Below are positions 1 to 5,935 of a DNA stretch of 8,332 bases, piece by piece. The notes beneath the pieces were generated by a model. That model was not told where the DNA came from. It did not search any database and saw nothing but the letters and a program-made list of their open reading frames with translations. How positions within the stretch are numbered: the stretch's first letter is position 1; each line of letters begins with the position of its first letter. The stretch spans positions 1-8,332 of the forward strand of contig CANFIE010000158.1 in assembly GCA_947446625.1 (NCBI GenBank), given 5' to 3'. The DNA is from Acetobacteraceae bacterium. Its GTDB lineage: Bacteria > Pseudomonadota > Alphaproteobacteria > Acetobacterales > Acetobacteraceae. The position numbers and the translations under genes were made by a program.

Positions 1-42
1 GACATGCTGTACTTCCTGATCAATCCACGGCTGCGGAGCTGA
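1..42 (+). CDS. 3' end of an ABC peptide/nickel-type transporter permease (DppB-like), partial
   Basis: The window opens inside a reading frame that gives DMLYFLINPRLRS and stops at 40-42. This ending, with an Asp, a hydrophobic 'LY' stretch and a final [D/N]PR[I/L]R, is the usual C-terminus of the DppB/OppB/NikB permeases, which form one half of the membrane channel for oligopeptides, nickel or related solutes. The stop is followed after two bases by the ATG of a DppC-like permease, the standard B-then-C order. Only 13 residues are visible, so the call rests on this ending plus the neighbour. The substrate cannot be told. Confidence 0.75.
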   Translation, partial: DMLYFLINPRLRS

Positions 43-44
43 AC

Positions 45-920
45 ATGGCGGTGGCCAGCCTTACCCTGGAAGCACCGGCGCCGGAGACGCGGTTGCGCCG
101 CCTGGCCGGGCGGTTGCGGCGGCAGCCGGGCACGCTGGTGGCGGGCGCGGTGGTGCTGGCGTTTTTGCTGATCGCCCTTGGCGCGCCATGGCTGGCGCCG
201 CAGGACCCGATGGCGTCGTCGTTTCTCACCGTGCGTCGGCCGCCTTCGGCCGCGCATTGGCTGGGCACGGATGAGGTGGGGCGCGATGTGCTTTCGCGCC
301 TGATCTGGGGGGCGCGGGCTTCCGTACTGGCAGGGATGATTCCGGTGGTGGTGGCGCTGTGCTTCAGCGTGCCGCTGGGGGTGATCAGCGGCTATGCCGG
401 CGGCTGGGTGGACATGGTGCTGATGCGCCTGACCGATGCCATGCTGGCGGTGCCGTTCTTGATTGTGGCCATCGCGCTGGCGGCCTTTCTCGGCCCCAAT
501 TTGTGGAACGCCATGCTGGCAATCGGCATTGCCGCGCTGCCGGTTTTCGTGCGGCTGGCGCGGGGCGCGGCGCTGGCGGTGCGGGCCGAGGATTACATTG
601 AGGCGGCGCGGGCGGTGGGTGCGGCGCCGCTGCGCATTGCCTTCCGCCACATGATTCCGAACATGCTGCCGCCGCTGCTGGTGCAGGCCAGCATCATGGC
701 GGCCACCGCGATTATCGCGGAGGCCTCGCTTTCGTTCCTGGGGCTGGGTCAGCAGCCGCCAGCGCCTTCCTGGGGCAGCATGCTGAATGCGGCGCAACGG
801 CACATGGTGGCGGCGCCCTGGATGGCGATTGCCCCGGGCATGGTGATCTTCACGCTCGTCATTGCGCTCAACGTGCTGGGTGATGGCTTGCGGGACGCGC
901 TTGACGTGAAACGACACTGA
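45..920 (+). CDS. ABC transporter permease, DppC/OppC/NikC family (peptide/nickel-type importer)
   Basis: 291 aa, the usual length for the second permease of the peptide/opine/nickel importers. It forms the inner-membrane channel together with the DppB-like partner just upstream. Visible features: a short basic cytoplasmic N-terminus, a first membrane segment at about residues 31-50, then the family's HWLGTDEVGRDVLSRL block at 71-86, and further hydrophobic segments near 92-115, 127-150, 155-172, 208-230 and 258-280. The ATPase-contact (EAA) loop is at 182-206, with EAARAVGA beginning at Glu186 and an RHMIPN end. The C-terminus NVLGDGLRDALD is typical. The ATG sits two bases after the upstream stop, which suggests translational coupling. 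No ATPase (DppD/F) or binding-protein gene is visible; ATPase genes could lie upstream, or beyond the island downstream. Family is secure, substrate unknown. Confidence 0.93.
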   Translation: MAVASLTLEAPAPETRLRRLAGRLRRQPGTLVAGAVVLAFLLIALGAPWLAPQDPMASSFLTVRRPPSAAHWLGTDEVGRDVLSRLIWGARASVLAGMIPVVVALCFSVPLGVISGYAGGWVDMVLMRLTDAMLAVPFLIVAIALAAFLGPNLWNAMLAIGIAALPVFVRLARGAALAVRAEDYIEAARAVGAAPLRIAFRHMIPNMLPPLLVQASIMAATAIIAEASLSFLGLGQQPPAPSWGSMLNAAQRHMVAAPWMAIAPGMVIFTLVIALNVLGDGLRDALDVKRH

Positions 921-939
921 ACAGGGCAGGAGAGCCGCG

Positions 940-1959
940 ATGAGCATTGTGTGGACGGAACAGGTTGCCGGGCCGCGGGCCTGGCGTGGCGCTGATCTCG
1001 GCACCGAGGGGCCTTGGCTGCTGCATCTCTCGGCCTCCGACCAGCAGGAGATTGGCCGGGCGCTGCAGCACGCCAAGAGCTGCGGCGTGCCAATGCTGCA
1101 TTTGACGCGGCGGGATTTTCCGCTGGAACGCATGGCGGAGACGCTGGCGGGGATGGCGAGCGCCATTCGTGATGGCATCGGCTTCAGCGTGGTGCGTGGG
1201 CTGGATATCTCCAGCTATTCCGATGACGATGTGGGGCTGATTTTCTGGGGGCTGGGGCTCTACCTGGGCAATCCGCTGGGGCAGAATCCCAAGGGTGATT
1301 TGCTGGGCCATGTGTATGACCAGGGCCGCAGCTACGGCAACCTGGATGTGCGCGGCTACGAGACCAACGCTTTTCTGCCCTACCACAGCGACAGCTGCGA
1401 CCTGTTGGGGTTGATGTGCCTGCGCCAGGGCATTGCTGGCGGACGCTCAAGCCTGGTGAGTTCCACCAGCGTGCACAACGAGATTTTGCGCCAGCACCCG
1501 GAGCATCTGGGCCTGCTGTACAACGGCTTCCAGTATATTCGGCGCGAGGAGGCGCTGACCGGCAAGGGCGTTTCCGAGAACCGCATTCCGGTGTTTGGCC
1601 ACAAGGATGGGCTGATCAGCAGCCGCTACCTGCGCAACCAGATCAATGCCGGGGCGGTGAAGCTGGGCATGCCGCTGACGGCGATGGAAACCGAGGCGCT
1701 GGACTTCATGGATGAGCAGACGCAGCGCGACGACCTTCGCCTGGATTTCATGCTGGAGCCGGGCGACATGGAGTTTGCCAACAACTACACCACGCTGCAT
1801 TCGCGCACCGAGTTCACCAATGGCACGCTGCCGCATCAGCAGCGCCACATGCTGCGGCTGTGGCTGAAGTTCGAGCAGGCTTGGCCGGTGCAAGCACCCT
1901 TCCAGGAACACAAGGGCTATGTGCTGCTGGAGCGCGGGCGGGTGCTTTCCGAAGCCTGA
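940..1959 (+). CDS. TauD/TfdA-family Fe(II)/2-oxoglutarate-dependent dioxygenase
   Basis: 339 aa. These cytosolic enzymes couple oxidative decarboxylation of 2-oxoglutarate to hydroxylation of a small substrate; family members act on taurine, aryloxyalkanoates, gamma-butyrobetaine and others. The iron-binding facial triad is visible: H149-S-D151 in FLPYHSDSCD, and the distal His287 in NNYTTLHSRTEF. The 2-oxoglutarate-binding Arg is R302 (15 residues after His287, the TauD spacing) or R306 in QRHMLRLWL. The C-terminal half fits the family well; the N-terminal 80 residues look like the accessory region of larger members. The ATG is preceded by AGGAGAG at 928-934 with good spacing. It lies 19 bases after the permease gene, so it probably shares the operon and may act on the imported solute. 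Substrate unknown. A few bases beyond its stop the sequence becomes island remnant. Confidence 0.9.
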   Translation: MSIVWTEQVAGPRAWRGADLGTEGPWLLHLSASDQQEIGRALQHAKSCGVPMLHLTRRDFPLERMAETLAGMASAIRDGIGFSVVRGLDISSYSDDDVGLIFWGLGLYLGNPLGQNPKGDLLGHVYDQGRSYGNLDVRGYETNAFLPYHSDSCDLLGLMCLRQGIAGGRSSLVSSTSVHNEILRQHPEHLGLLYNGFQYIRREEALTGKGVSENRIPVFGHKDGLISSRYLRNQINAGAVKLGMPLTAMETEALDFMDEQTQRDDLRLDFMLEPGDMEFANNYTTLHSRTEFTNGTLPHQQRHMLRLWLKFEQAWPVQAPFQEHKGYVLLERGRVLSEA

Positions 1960-1963
1960 CGCG

Positions 1964-2125
1964 CCATGGCCGAGGGTTGAGCGGATGGTGGTGAACGAAG
2001 GCGGGCAAGCCATTGTCGGCAACGTCACCACTGGCGCCAACGCCCCCGCAAACTGCGGCATGCACACCGCAGAGATGCTGGCGAGCGCGGATGAACTGCG
2101 GGGCCAACGCACAAGACATGCGTGA
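1964..2125 (+). pseudogene. 3' remnant of an island-type gene with an NEGGQAIVGNV motif
   Basis: One frame reads PRVERMVVNEGGQAIVGNV then TTGANAPANCGMHTAEML and stops at 2123-2125. The string [V]ER..V[N]EGGQAIVGNV recurs, from memory, near the C-terminus of uncharacterised proteins in alphaproteobacterial genomic islands and prophages, there in full-length proteins. Here the frame has no upstream coding part: 5' of about 1964 it becomes an out-of-frame reading of the dioxygenase gene. It is therefore a truncated gene tail, joined within a few bases of the dioxygenase stop. An ATG at 1985 exists but gives only 46 residues and lacks a clear ribosome-binding site. The piece is best read as debris of an earlier integrated element. 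Function of the family is not known to me. Confidence 0.55.
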
Positions 2126-2252
2126 GGGGCGGAACTGATGGCCGGCAATGATGGGTCACGATCCGCCCAGGAACAACGGGGGGCTGAACGTGGATATTAG
2201 ACCCCACACTGGAATGTGAGGTTTTTTGGATCGCCTAACCGATTGAAATTAG

Positions 2253-2273
2253 TGGCGTCCCCTACGGACGCCA
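2253..2273. repeat. Candidate attachment-site core: tRNA-Glu-like 3' end within an 8-bp inverted repeat
   Basis: TGGCGTCC, then CCTAC, then GGACGCCA make a perfect 8-bp stem with a 5-base loop. Read on the minus strand, 2253-2267 is CCGTAGGGGACGCCA. Its last 11 bases equal the 3' end of bacterial tRNA-Glu as I recall it from E. coli (AGGGGAC acceptor strand, G discriminator, CCA). Integrases of the downstream type commonly use tRNA 3' ends. In this orientation the rest of the tRNA would lie at the other end of the element, outside the window. The alternative is a simple transcription terminator for the upstream genes; only three T residues (2274-2276) follow it. The two readings are not exclusive. 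Confidence 0.4.
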
Positions 2274-2386
2274 TTTATGTGGTTCAGGGCGACCCAGGCT
2301 AAACCTGAAAAGACCAGAAATAACTGAAAATAATGAAAATATAGAGCCATACCGAAGCAGGCTGGTTCAAGCTGGCGCATGATTAT

Positions 2387-2407
2387 TGTGGGGTATAATG
2401 TGGGGTA
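2387..2407 (+). promoter_or_regulatory. Integrase -10 box flanked by TGTGGGGTA direct repeats
   Basis: TATAAT at 2394-2399 is a perfect -10 hexamer, 39 bases before the integrase ATG. No good -35 box is found at 16-18 bases upstream. The -10 is bracketed by two exact copies of TGTGGGGTA (2387-2395 and 2399-2407), 12 bases apart. An inverted copy with one mismatch, TACCCCGCA, is at 2416-2424, and an inverted ACCCCACA at 2201-2208. Repeats covering a promoter in this way suggest a site for a repressor or for the integrase or AlpA protein itself; which one is unknown. Confidence 0.5.
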
Positions 2408-2437
2408 CAGGCAGATACCCCGCACAGGACCAGCACC

Positions 2438-3808
2438 ATGAAGCGCCCCGGCAAGGCCCTCGACGTAAAGACCCTGGAGGCGCTCAAACCAGGGCCGAAG
2501 CCCTACCGTGTTTCGGATGGTGGCGGCCTGTTGTTGGACGTGCGGCCGACCGGTGCGAAGGTCTGGCTCTGCCGCCTGACCGTGGATGGTAAGCGCCGCG
2601 ACATGGGGCTGGGCAGTTACCCTCGCGTGACCTTGGCAGACGCCCGCAGGGCGGCCCAGGAAGCCCGGCGGCTTGTCACGGTCGGCAATGACCCCATCAT
2701 CCGCCGCGAGGCCGCCACCGTCGCCCGCAAGGCCGCCCGGCAGGCGGATGAAACCGCCAAGGCCCGCACCTTCGCGGCGATGGCCGAAGCCTGCATCGTC
2801 GCCCAGGCGCCCGGCTGGAAGAACGCGCGCACCGATGACCTGTGGCGCACCTCACTGAAGAACTACGCTTTCCCGGTGCTGGGCGACATGCCTGTGGCTG
2901 AGGTTGACCGGGCAGCGGTGCTTCGCGCCATTGATGGGGTGTGGACCTCTCGCCCAGCCACCGGCCGGAAGGTACTGCGGCGCATCGGCACCGTGTTGCG
3001 CTACGCCGCTGCCCATGGTTTCCGCGCCAACGATAACCCGGCCGACGCGCGGATGCTTCGGCATGCCGGGCTTTCGGCGCTGCCCGGCGGGCGCAATCAG
3101 CCATCCTTGCCCTGGGCGAAGGCCCCCGCCTTCATGAAGGCGCTGGACCTTATGCCGGGGCTGGCGCCGCTGGCGCTGCGGTTCTGCATCCTCACGGTGG
3201 TTCGCAGCGGCGAGGTTCGCGGCGCCCGCTGGTCAGAAATCAGCTTCGAAGGCGGCGCCACCTGGACCATCCCTGGCGAGCGGATGAAGGGCAAGAAGTC
3301 GGCCGAGGTTCAGCCACATCGCGTGCCGCTGACCCCGGCTGCGGTGGCGGTGCTGGTGCGGGCCTACAGCCACGTTACCGGCACCCCAGCCACCGCCGAG
3401 ACGCTGCCGAAACTGGCCATGCTGCGTAGTGACGCGCTGGTGTTCCCCTCAGCCAAGCCGCTGAAGCCGTTTTCGGACATGGCCCTGTCTGCGGTCATGC
3501 GTCGCATGAATGAACATCCCGAAGGCAAGCTGGCGCCTTGGCGCGATGCCGATGGCCGCGACGCGGTGCCGCATGGCTGGCGGGCCACCTTCCGCACCTG
3601 GGTTGATGATACCTGCCCCGAGAATGCCGAAGCCGCCGAGCGGGCCTTGGCGCATGAAGTCGCCGACCGTGGCAATACCGGCAGCTACCGCCGCAGCGAC
3701 GTGTTCGAGCGGCGCCGACCGTTGATGGAGTCGTGGGCCGGGCACTGCCTGGGCAGCGCCGAAAAGGTGGCTACGCGGAAGGCCGGCCAGCGCGGCCGGA
3801 CCCTGTAA
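2438..3808 (+). CDS. Tyrosine recombinase / site-specific integrase with DUF4102 N-terminal domain
   Basis: 456 aa, full length for island and P4-type integrases. It cuts and rejoins att sites to insert or excise the element. Residues 1-90 form the DUF4102 arm-binding domain (VSDGGGLLLDVRPTGAKVW, then RRDMGLGSYPRVTLADAR). A core-binding helical domain covers about 110-205. The catalytic domain from about 225 shows Arg256 (VVRSGEVRGARW), a Lys-rich turn at 284-287 (MKGKK), H379-G-W-R382, His406 in LAHEV, and the nucleophile Tyr417 in GSYRRSDVFERRRPLMESWA. All expected catalytic positions are present, so it may be active. The ATG at 2438 has AGGA eight bases upstream, and an in-frame start further upstream is not needed to complete the domain. 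It is the first gene after the candidate attachment site. Confidence 0.95.
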   Translation: MKRPGKALDVKTLEALKPGPKPYRVSDGGGLLLDVRPTGAKVWLCRLTVDGKRRDMGLGSYPRVTLADARRAAQEARRLVTVGNDPIIRREAATVARKAARQADETAKARTFAAMAEACIVAQAPGWKNARTDDLWRTSLKNYAFPVLGDMPVAEVDRAAVLRAIDGVWTSRPATGRKVLRRIGTVLRYAAAHGFRANDNPADARMLRHAGLSALPGGRNQPSLPWAKAPAFMKALDLMPGLAPLALRFCILTVVRSGEVRGARWSEISFEGGATWTIPGERMKGKKSAEVQPHRVPLTPAAVAVLVRAYSHVTGTPATAETLPKLAMLRSDALVFPSAKPLKPFSDMALSAVMRRMNEHPEGKLAPWRDADGRDAVPHGWRATFRTWVDDTCPENAEAAERALAHEVADRGNTGSYRRSDVFERRRPLMESWAGHCLGSAEKVATRKAGQRGRTL

Positions 3809-3831
3809 GGCTAAGCTTGACTCTGTAAGGC
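3803..3831 (+). repeat. CTGTAAGGC direct repeat across the integrase stop, upstream of higB
   Basis: CTGTAAGGC occurs at 3803-3811 (containing the integrase stop) and at 3823-3831, 20 bases apart, about two helical turns. Between them TTGACT at 3817-3822 resembles a -35 box, but no convincing -10 follows at the right distance. Antitoxins of the HigA type usually repress their own promoter, so this pair is a possible operator. It could also be a small local duplication. Confidence 0.3.
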
Positions 3832-3853
3832 ATCGCATGACAGGCTCGGCCCC

Positions 3854-4129
3854 GTGATCGAGAGCTTCCGCCACCGGGGCCTGCGCGCCTTCTTTGAACA
3901 GGGCGAGCCGGCCGGCATCCGCCCCGACTTGGTGGAGAGGGTGCGTTCCCGTCTTTCGGCGCTGAACGCGGCTAAGGTTGTCGATGACCTGAACTTGCCA
4001 GGCTGGCGGCTGCATCGCCTGCACGGCAAGCCAGTGCGCTGGGCGCTGGCGGTGAATGGTCCGTGGCGCATCACCTTCGAATGGGGCGATGGCGGGCCAG
4101 CCCGAGTTGACCTTGAGCAGTACCACTAG
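3854..4129 (+). CDS. higB: HigB toxin of a type II toxin-antitoxin system (RelE/ParE-like mRNA interferase)
   Basis: 91 aa, the normal length for HigB (about 92). HigB cuts mRNA on the ribosome and is neutralised by HigA. The family pattern is complete: MIESFRHRGLRAFFEQGE at the N-terminus, a helix with RLSALNAAKVVDDLNLPG, then WRLHRLHGK, WALAVNGPWRITFEW and the C-terminal VDLEQYH. The start is GTG at 3854, chosen because it gives the family's MI.SF opening; no ATG is available in the right place. The gene follows the integrase by 45 bases and precedes the antitoxin by 13 bases, the inverted toxin-first order characteristic of higBA. Its likely job here is to select against loss of the island. 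No inactivating change is visible. Confidence 0.92.
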   Translation: MIESFRHRGLRAFFEQGEPAGIRPDLVERVRSRLSALNAAKVVDDLNLPGWRLHRLHGKPVRWALAVNGPWRITFEWGDGGPARVDLEQYH

Positions 4130-4142
4130 GAGGGCTGAGAGC

Positions 4143-4463
4143 ATGAAGCGCGAATACCCGGTGCACCACCCGCCGAAGATGGCCCCGGCGCACCCTGGCG
4201 CGGTCTTGCGGGATGACGTGCTGCCGGCGCTGGGCGTCAGCGTCACGGCTGCGGCGCGCGAGCTTGGTATCTCCCGGCAGACCTTCCACGCGATCCTGGC
4301 CGAGCGCGCGGCTATCACGCCTGACACGGCGGTGCGGCTGGGCAAGTGGTGCGGCAATGGCCCCCACCTATGGCTGGCCATGCAGCGCGAGCGCGACCTT
4401 TGGGAAGCGACTGAACGGCTGGCCGATGTGGTAGCGACCATCCCTACGCGCGACGCGGCGTAG
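4143..4463 (+). CDS. higA: HigA antitoxin (XRE-family HTH)
   Basis: 106 aa. It binds and neutralises HigB and usually represses the operon. The sequence has the HigA-type PPKMAPAHPGAVLRDDVLPALGVS opening at about 10-33 and an HTH at about 34-56 (VTAAARELGISRQTFHAIL). The helical tail TPDTAVRLGKWCGNGPHLWLAMQRERDLW is close to that of chromosomal HigA proteins. An in-frame start at 4056 inside higB exists, but ATG 4143 is preferred because AGGAGGG lies just upstream (4129-4135) and because the protein then begins where HigA proteins begin. Co-transcribed with higB. Confidence 0.93.
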   Translation: MKREYPVHHPPKMAPAHPGAVLRDDVLPALGVSVTAAARELGISRQTFHAILAERAAITPDTAVRLGKWCGNGPHLWLAMQRERDLWEATERLADVVATIPTRDAA

Positions 4464-4473
4464 CGGTTGAGGC

Positions 4474-5400
4474 ATGCCGGCTGACCCCTTCGAAGCAGCG
4501 GCACCGACCGACCTGAACGGCCCGGTCATGTCGTTGGGCCGGGCCATCGCCTGGGTTGCCTATCGCGACGGCATCGGACCATTCCGCAACTTGCCCGGCG
4601 ACAAGGTGAGAAGCGAGCGTTGGGGCGGCCTGCACCCAGAGAACTACCGGCCCGACCGGCGGCATCACCTGCTGTGGGATATACGCTGGGTGCTGGCGCG
4701 GGTGCGTTGGCGCCTGCGGCAGCGGCCGGGGCCACATCGCGTCCCGCTGCCGCCACTCGGGCTTGGCCGGCGATACAGGTTGCGCGGGATCGCGCGGCAC
4801 AACGGGGTGAAGTCCGTAGCCGCCTTGCTCCCGCTGCTGTGGCAGGACGTGCGCGCCTGCAACGCTGAGTGGGCCGAACATGACAGGCGGATGGATGCTG
4901 CCGAGCGTGAGCTTCGGCAAGCCGTCGCTGGTGGTCAGTTTACCACCGAGGGGCGCGCGGGCTTTCGTGAGCCGAACGTGGTCGCACCCATGGTGGCTAT
5001 GCCGCTGACTGTTTGGCGCGACCCTGTGATGCGGTTGACGAAAGACGACAGGTTGGGGCCTGATGCCGACTTGCGGGGCGACAAGAGGGCGCTGCTGCGG
5101 TTCCATGACGTGCAGTTGCTGACTGCCGAGGTGCTGGCGAAGTGGCCGAAGCAGGCACCTGTCGATTCCTCCGATGCCGCCATGTCTAAGGTTCCCGTCC
5201 ATGATGTTGTCGAAGACGTGGCGGGTTGGATGCGCCGCTATGCAGAGGGGCTACGAGCAAACGGCCAAGTGGCGAAGCGCGAAGATGCCATCTCTGCGGC
5301 CCGCGCCGCGCTCAGTTGTACAGTCAGGCAGGCGGCTGAAGCGTTCAAGGCACTGCCTTACCCTGAACTCCGAAACCCACCCAGAACAGGGTTTCCCTAG
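4474..5400 (+). CDS. Hypothetical island protein of 308 aa, function unknown
   Basis: 308 aa starting at ATG 4474, ten bases after the higA stop; TTGAGG upstream is a modest ribosome-binding site. I do not recognise a domain. The N-terminal SLGRAIAWVAYRD (about 20-32) and the C-terminal helix ending AAEAFKALPYPELRNPPRTG resemble short stretches of other uncharacterised island proteins, which suggests a conserved but unnamed family. The region from 60 to 105 is very rich in Arg (RWVLARVRWRLRQR), so nucleic-acid contact is possible. There is no signal peptide or membrane segment. Residues 118-150 contain a charged helix (QDVRACNAEWAEHDRRMDAA). GC3 is high throughout, so it is a real gene. A role in island maintenance is only a guess from position. 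Confidence 0.75.
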   Translation: MPADPFEAAAPTDLNGPVMSLGRAIAWVAYRDGIGPFRNLPGDKVRSERWGGLHPENYRPDRRHHLLWDIRWVLARVRWRLRQRPGPHRVPLPPLGLGRRYRLRGIARHNGVKSVAALLPLLWQDVRACNAEWAEHDRRMDAAERELRQAVAGGQFTTEGRAGFREPNVVAPMVAMPLTVWRDPVMRLTKDDRLGPDADLRGDKRALLRFHDVQLLTAEVLAKWPKQAPVDSSDAAMSKVPVHDVVEDVAGWMRRYAEGLRANGQVAKREDAISAARAALSCTVRQAAEAFKALPYPELRNPPRTGFP

Positions 5401-5412
5401 CAGACAAGCCTT

Positions 5413-5449
5413 GTCCGCTGTTCGCTAGCCTTCGTTCGCTGTCCGCTAG
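5413..5449 (+). repeat. GTYCGCT heptamer array upstream of the AlpA-like gene
   Basis: Consecutive 7-base units read GTCCGCT (5413-5419), GTTCGCT (5420-5426), a diverged AGCCTTC (5427-5433), GTTCGCT (5434-5440) and GTCCGCT (5441-5447), then AG. The unit order is symmetric (A-B-x-B-A), and both halves end in CGCTAG. It lies in the 123-base non-coding gap between the 308-aa gene and the AlpA-like gene. In-phase short repeats here could be binding sites for the AlpA-like protein, or replication iterons for the downstream primase gene. Confidence 0.6.
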
Positions 5450-5523
5450 GTCGGATCGCGAAAACTTCCCGTAGTTGGTGTTCGCCCTGGCGCATTCCGC
5501 ACCAGCTTGAATGAGGCGACACC

Positions 5524-5742
5524 ATGCAGCTTACCGAGACCAACTTGCCCAGCGCGCCGGCCCGCAATGTCGGCAGCGGCGCCCTGACCCACACCCTGAA
5601 CGACGCGGCCCGCATCACCGGCCTGTCGCGCTCCACGCTGTACCGGCATGCCTCCGGTGGTCGCCTGCGGCTGGTGAAGGTTGGTGGCCGCACGCTGGTT
5701 TGCGCCGCCAGCCTGCGCGCCCTGGTGGGTGCCGAGGCGTGA
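5524..5742 (+). CDS. AlpA/excisionase-family HTH DNA-binding protein
   Basis: 72 aa with a MerR-like winged-helix HTH as in AlpA and phage excisionases. LNDAARITGLSRSTLYRHASGG covers the recognition unit (residues about 25-46), followed by the wing RLRLVKVGGRTLVCAASLRALV (47-67). Such proteins act as recombination directionality factors or as activators of the integrase gene. The ATG has GAGGCGA (5515-5521) just upstream. The stop at 5740-5742 overlaps a GTG start of the next small ORF (GTGA), so the operon continues. The GTYCGCT heptamer array about 75 bases upstream is a candidate binding site. It may be either excisionase or regulator. Confidence 0.85.
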   Translation: MQLTETNLPSAPARNVGSGALTHTLNDAARITGLSRSTLYRHASGGRLRLVKVGGRTLVCAASLRALVGAEA

Positions 5743-5816
5743 TCGGCGCCTTGCCTATGGCCGAACCCCTCGCCGTGCTGCTGCTGGCCGCGTTCCTGCG
5801 GTTGGCCGGCGGCTGA
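5739..5816 (+). CDS. Micro-ORF, 25-aa hydrophobic peptide
   Basis: GTG at 5739 overlaps the stop of the AlpA-like gene (GTGA). The product MIGALPMAEPLAVLLLAAFLRLAGG is one short hydrophobic helix, long enough to sit in a membrane. Almost every third codon position is G or C, while the other frames over the same bases are not, which supports real coding. An internal ATG at 5757 is a possible alternative start and would give 19 residues. Function unknown. It is the first of three micro-ORFs joined by overlaps before the primase gene. Confidence 0.45.
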   Translation: MIGALPMAEPLAVLLLAAFLRLAGG

Positions 5817-5935
5817 CAGCAAAACGCCGGGCGCGATGGCCCGGCGGGTATTGCGGCAAGTCGGTGGTGACGCCCGACTTCTACCATGCGCCCGCTGCCA
5901 GCTTCGCGTCTCGGCCATCGGAGCCGATGACATGA
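5813..5935 (+). CDS. Micro-ORF, ~40 aa, start uncertain (possibly CTG 5813)
   Basis: From about 5813 the high-GC3 frame switches to one that reads AKRRARWPGGYCGKSVVTPD then FYHAPAASFASRPSEPMT and stops at 5933-5935. The stop overlaps the next ATG (ATGA), the mark of translational coupling. Upstream of 5813 the same frame has poor GC3, so coding begins there. No ATG lies in it; a CTG at 5813 overlaps the previous stop as CTGA, and in-frame GTG codons at 5864 and 5867 would give only about 22 residues. A competing frame with ATG 5836 has lower GC3. A 7-bp hairpin (5826-5832 with 5839-5845) lies within the 5' part and may affect translation. Function unknown. Confidence 0.4.
   Translation: MTAKRRARWPGGYCGKSVVTPDFYHAPAASFASRPSEPMT

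Larger units (their letters stand above)
2126..2437. other. Gene-free stretch between the remnant and the integrase: attachment and control region
   Basis: No ORF here has coding-like third-position bias. It holds an ACCCCACA motif at 2201-2208, a T-run at 2222-2227, a tRNA-end-like inverted repeat at 2253-2273, an A-rich stretch at about 2304-2343 that contrasts sharply with the GC-rich surroundings, and TGTGGGGTA repeats around a TATAAT box. I see no tRNA cloverleaf on either strand. The composition and position suit the attachment region and regulatory leader of the downstream integrase. Confidence 0.6.

Noticed and set aside
1447..2148. 233-aa minus-strand frame over the dioxygenase gene
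   Set aside because: Antisense to a clear TauD-family gene with intact active-site residues on the + strand; no domain of its own.
1960..2437. Intact tRNA gene as integration target
   Set aside because: I found no cloverleaf or TTCGA T-loop on either strand; only a 15-base tRNA-end-like piece at 2253-2267.
3449..4504. 351-aa open frame on the minus strand over the integrase end and higBA
   Set aside because: It mirrors three well-supported genes on the + strand and has no recognisable domain; it is a typical antisense shadow in GC-rich DNA.
5413..5449. CRISPR array
   Set aside because: Repeat units are only 7 bases and contiguous, with no spacers and no cas genes nearby.
5826..5845. 7-bp hairpin as a transcription terminator
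   Set aside because: No T-run follows on the + strand, the minus strand has only four T residues, and it sits inside a continuous overlapping gene chain.
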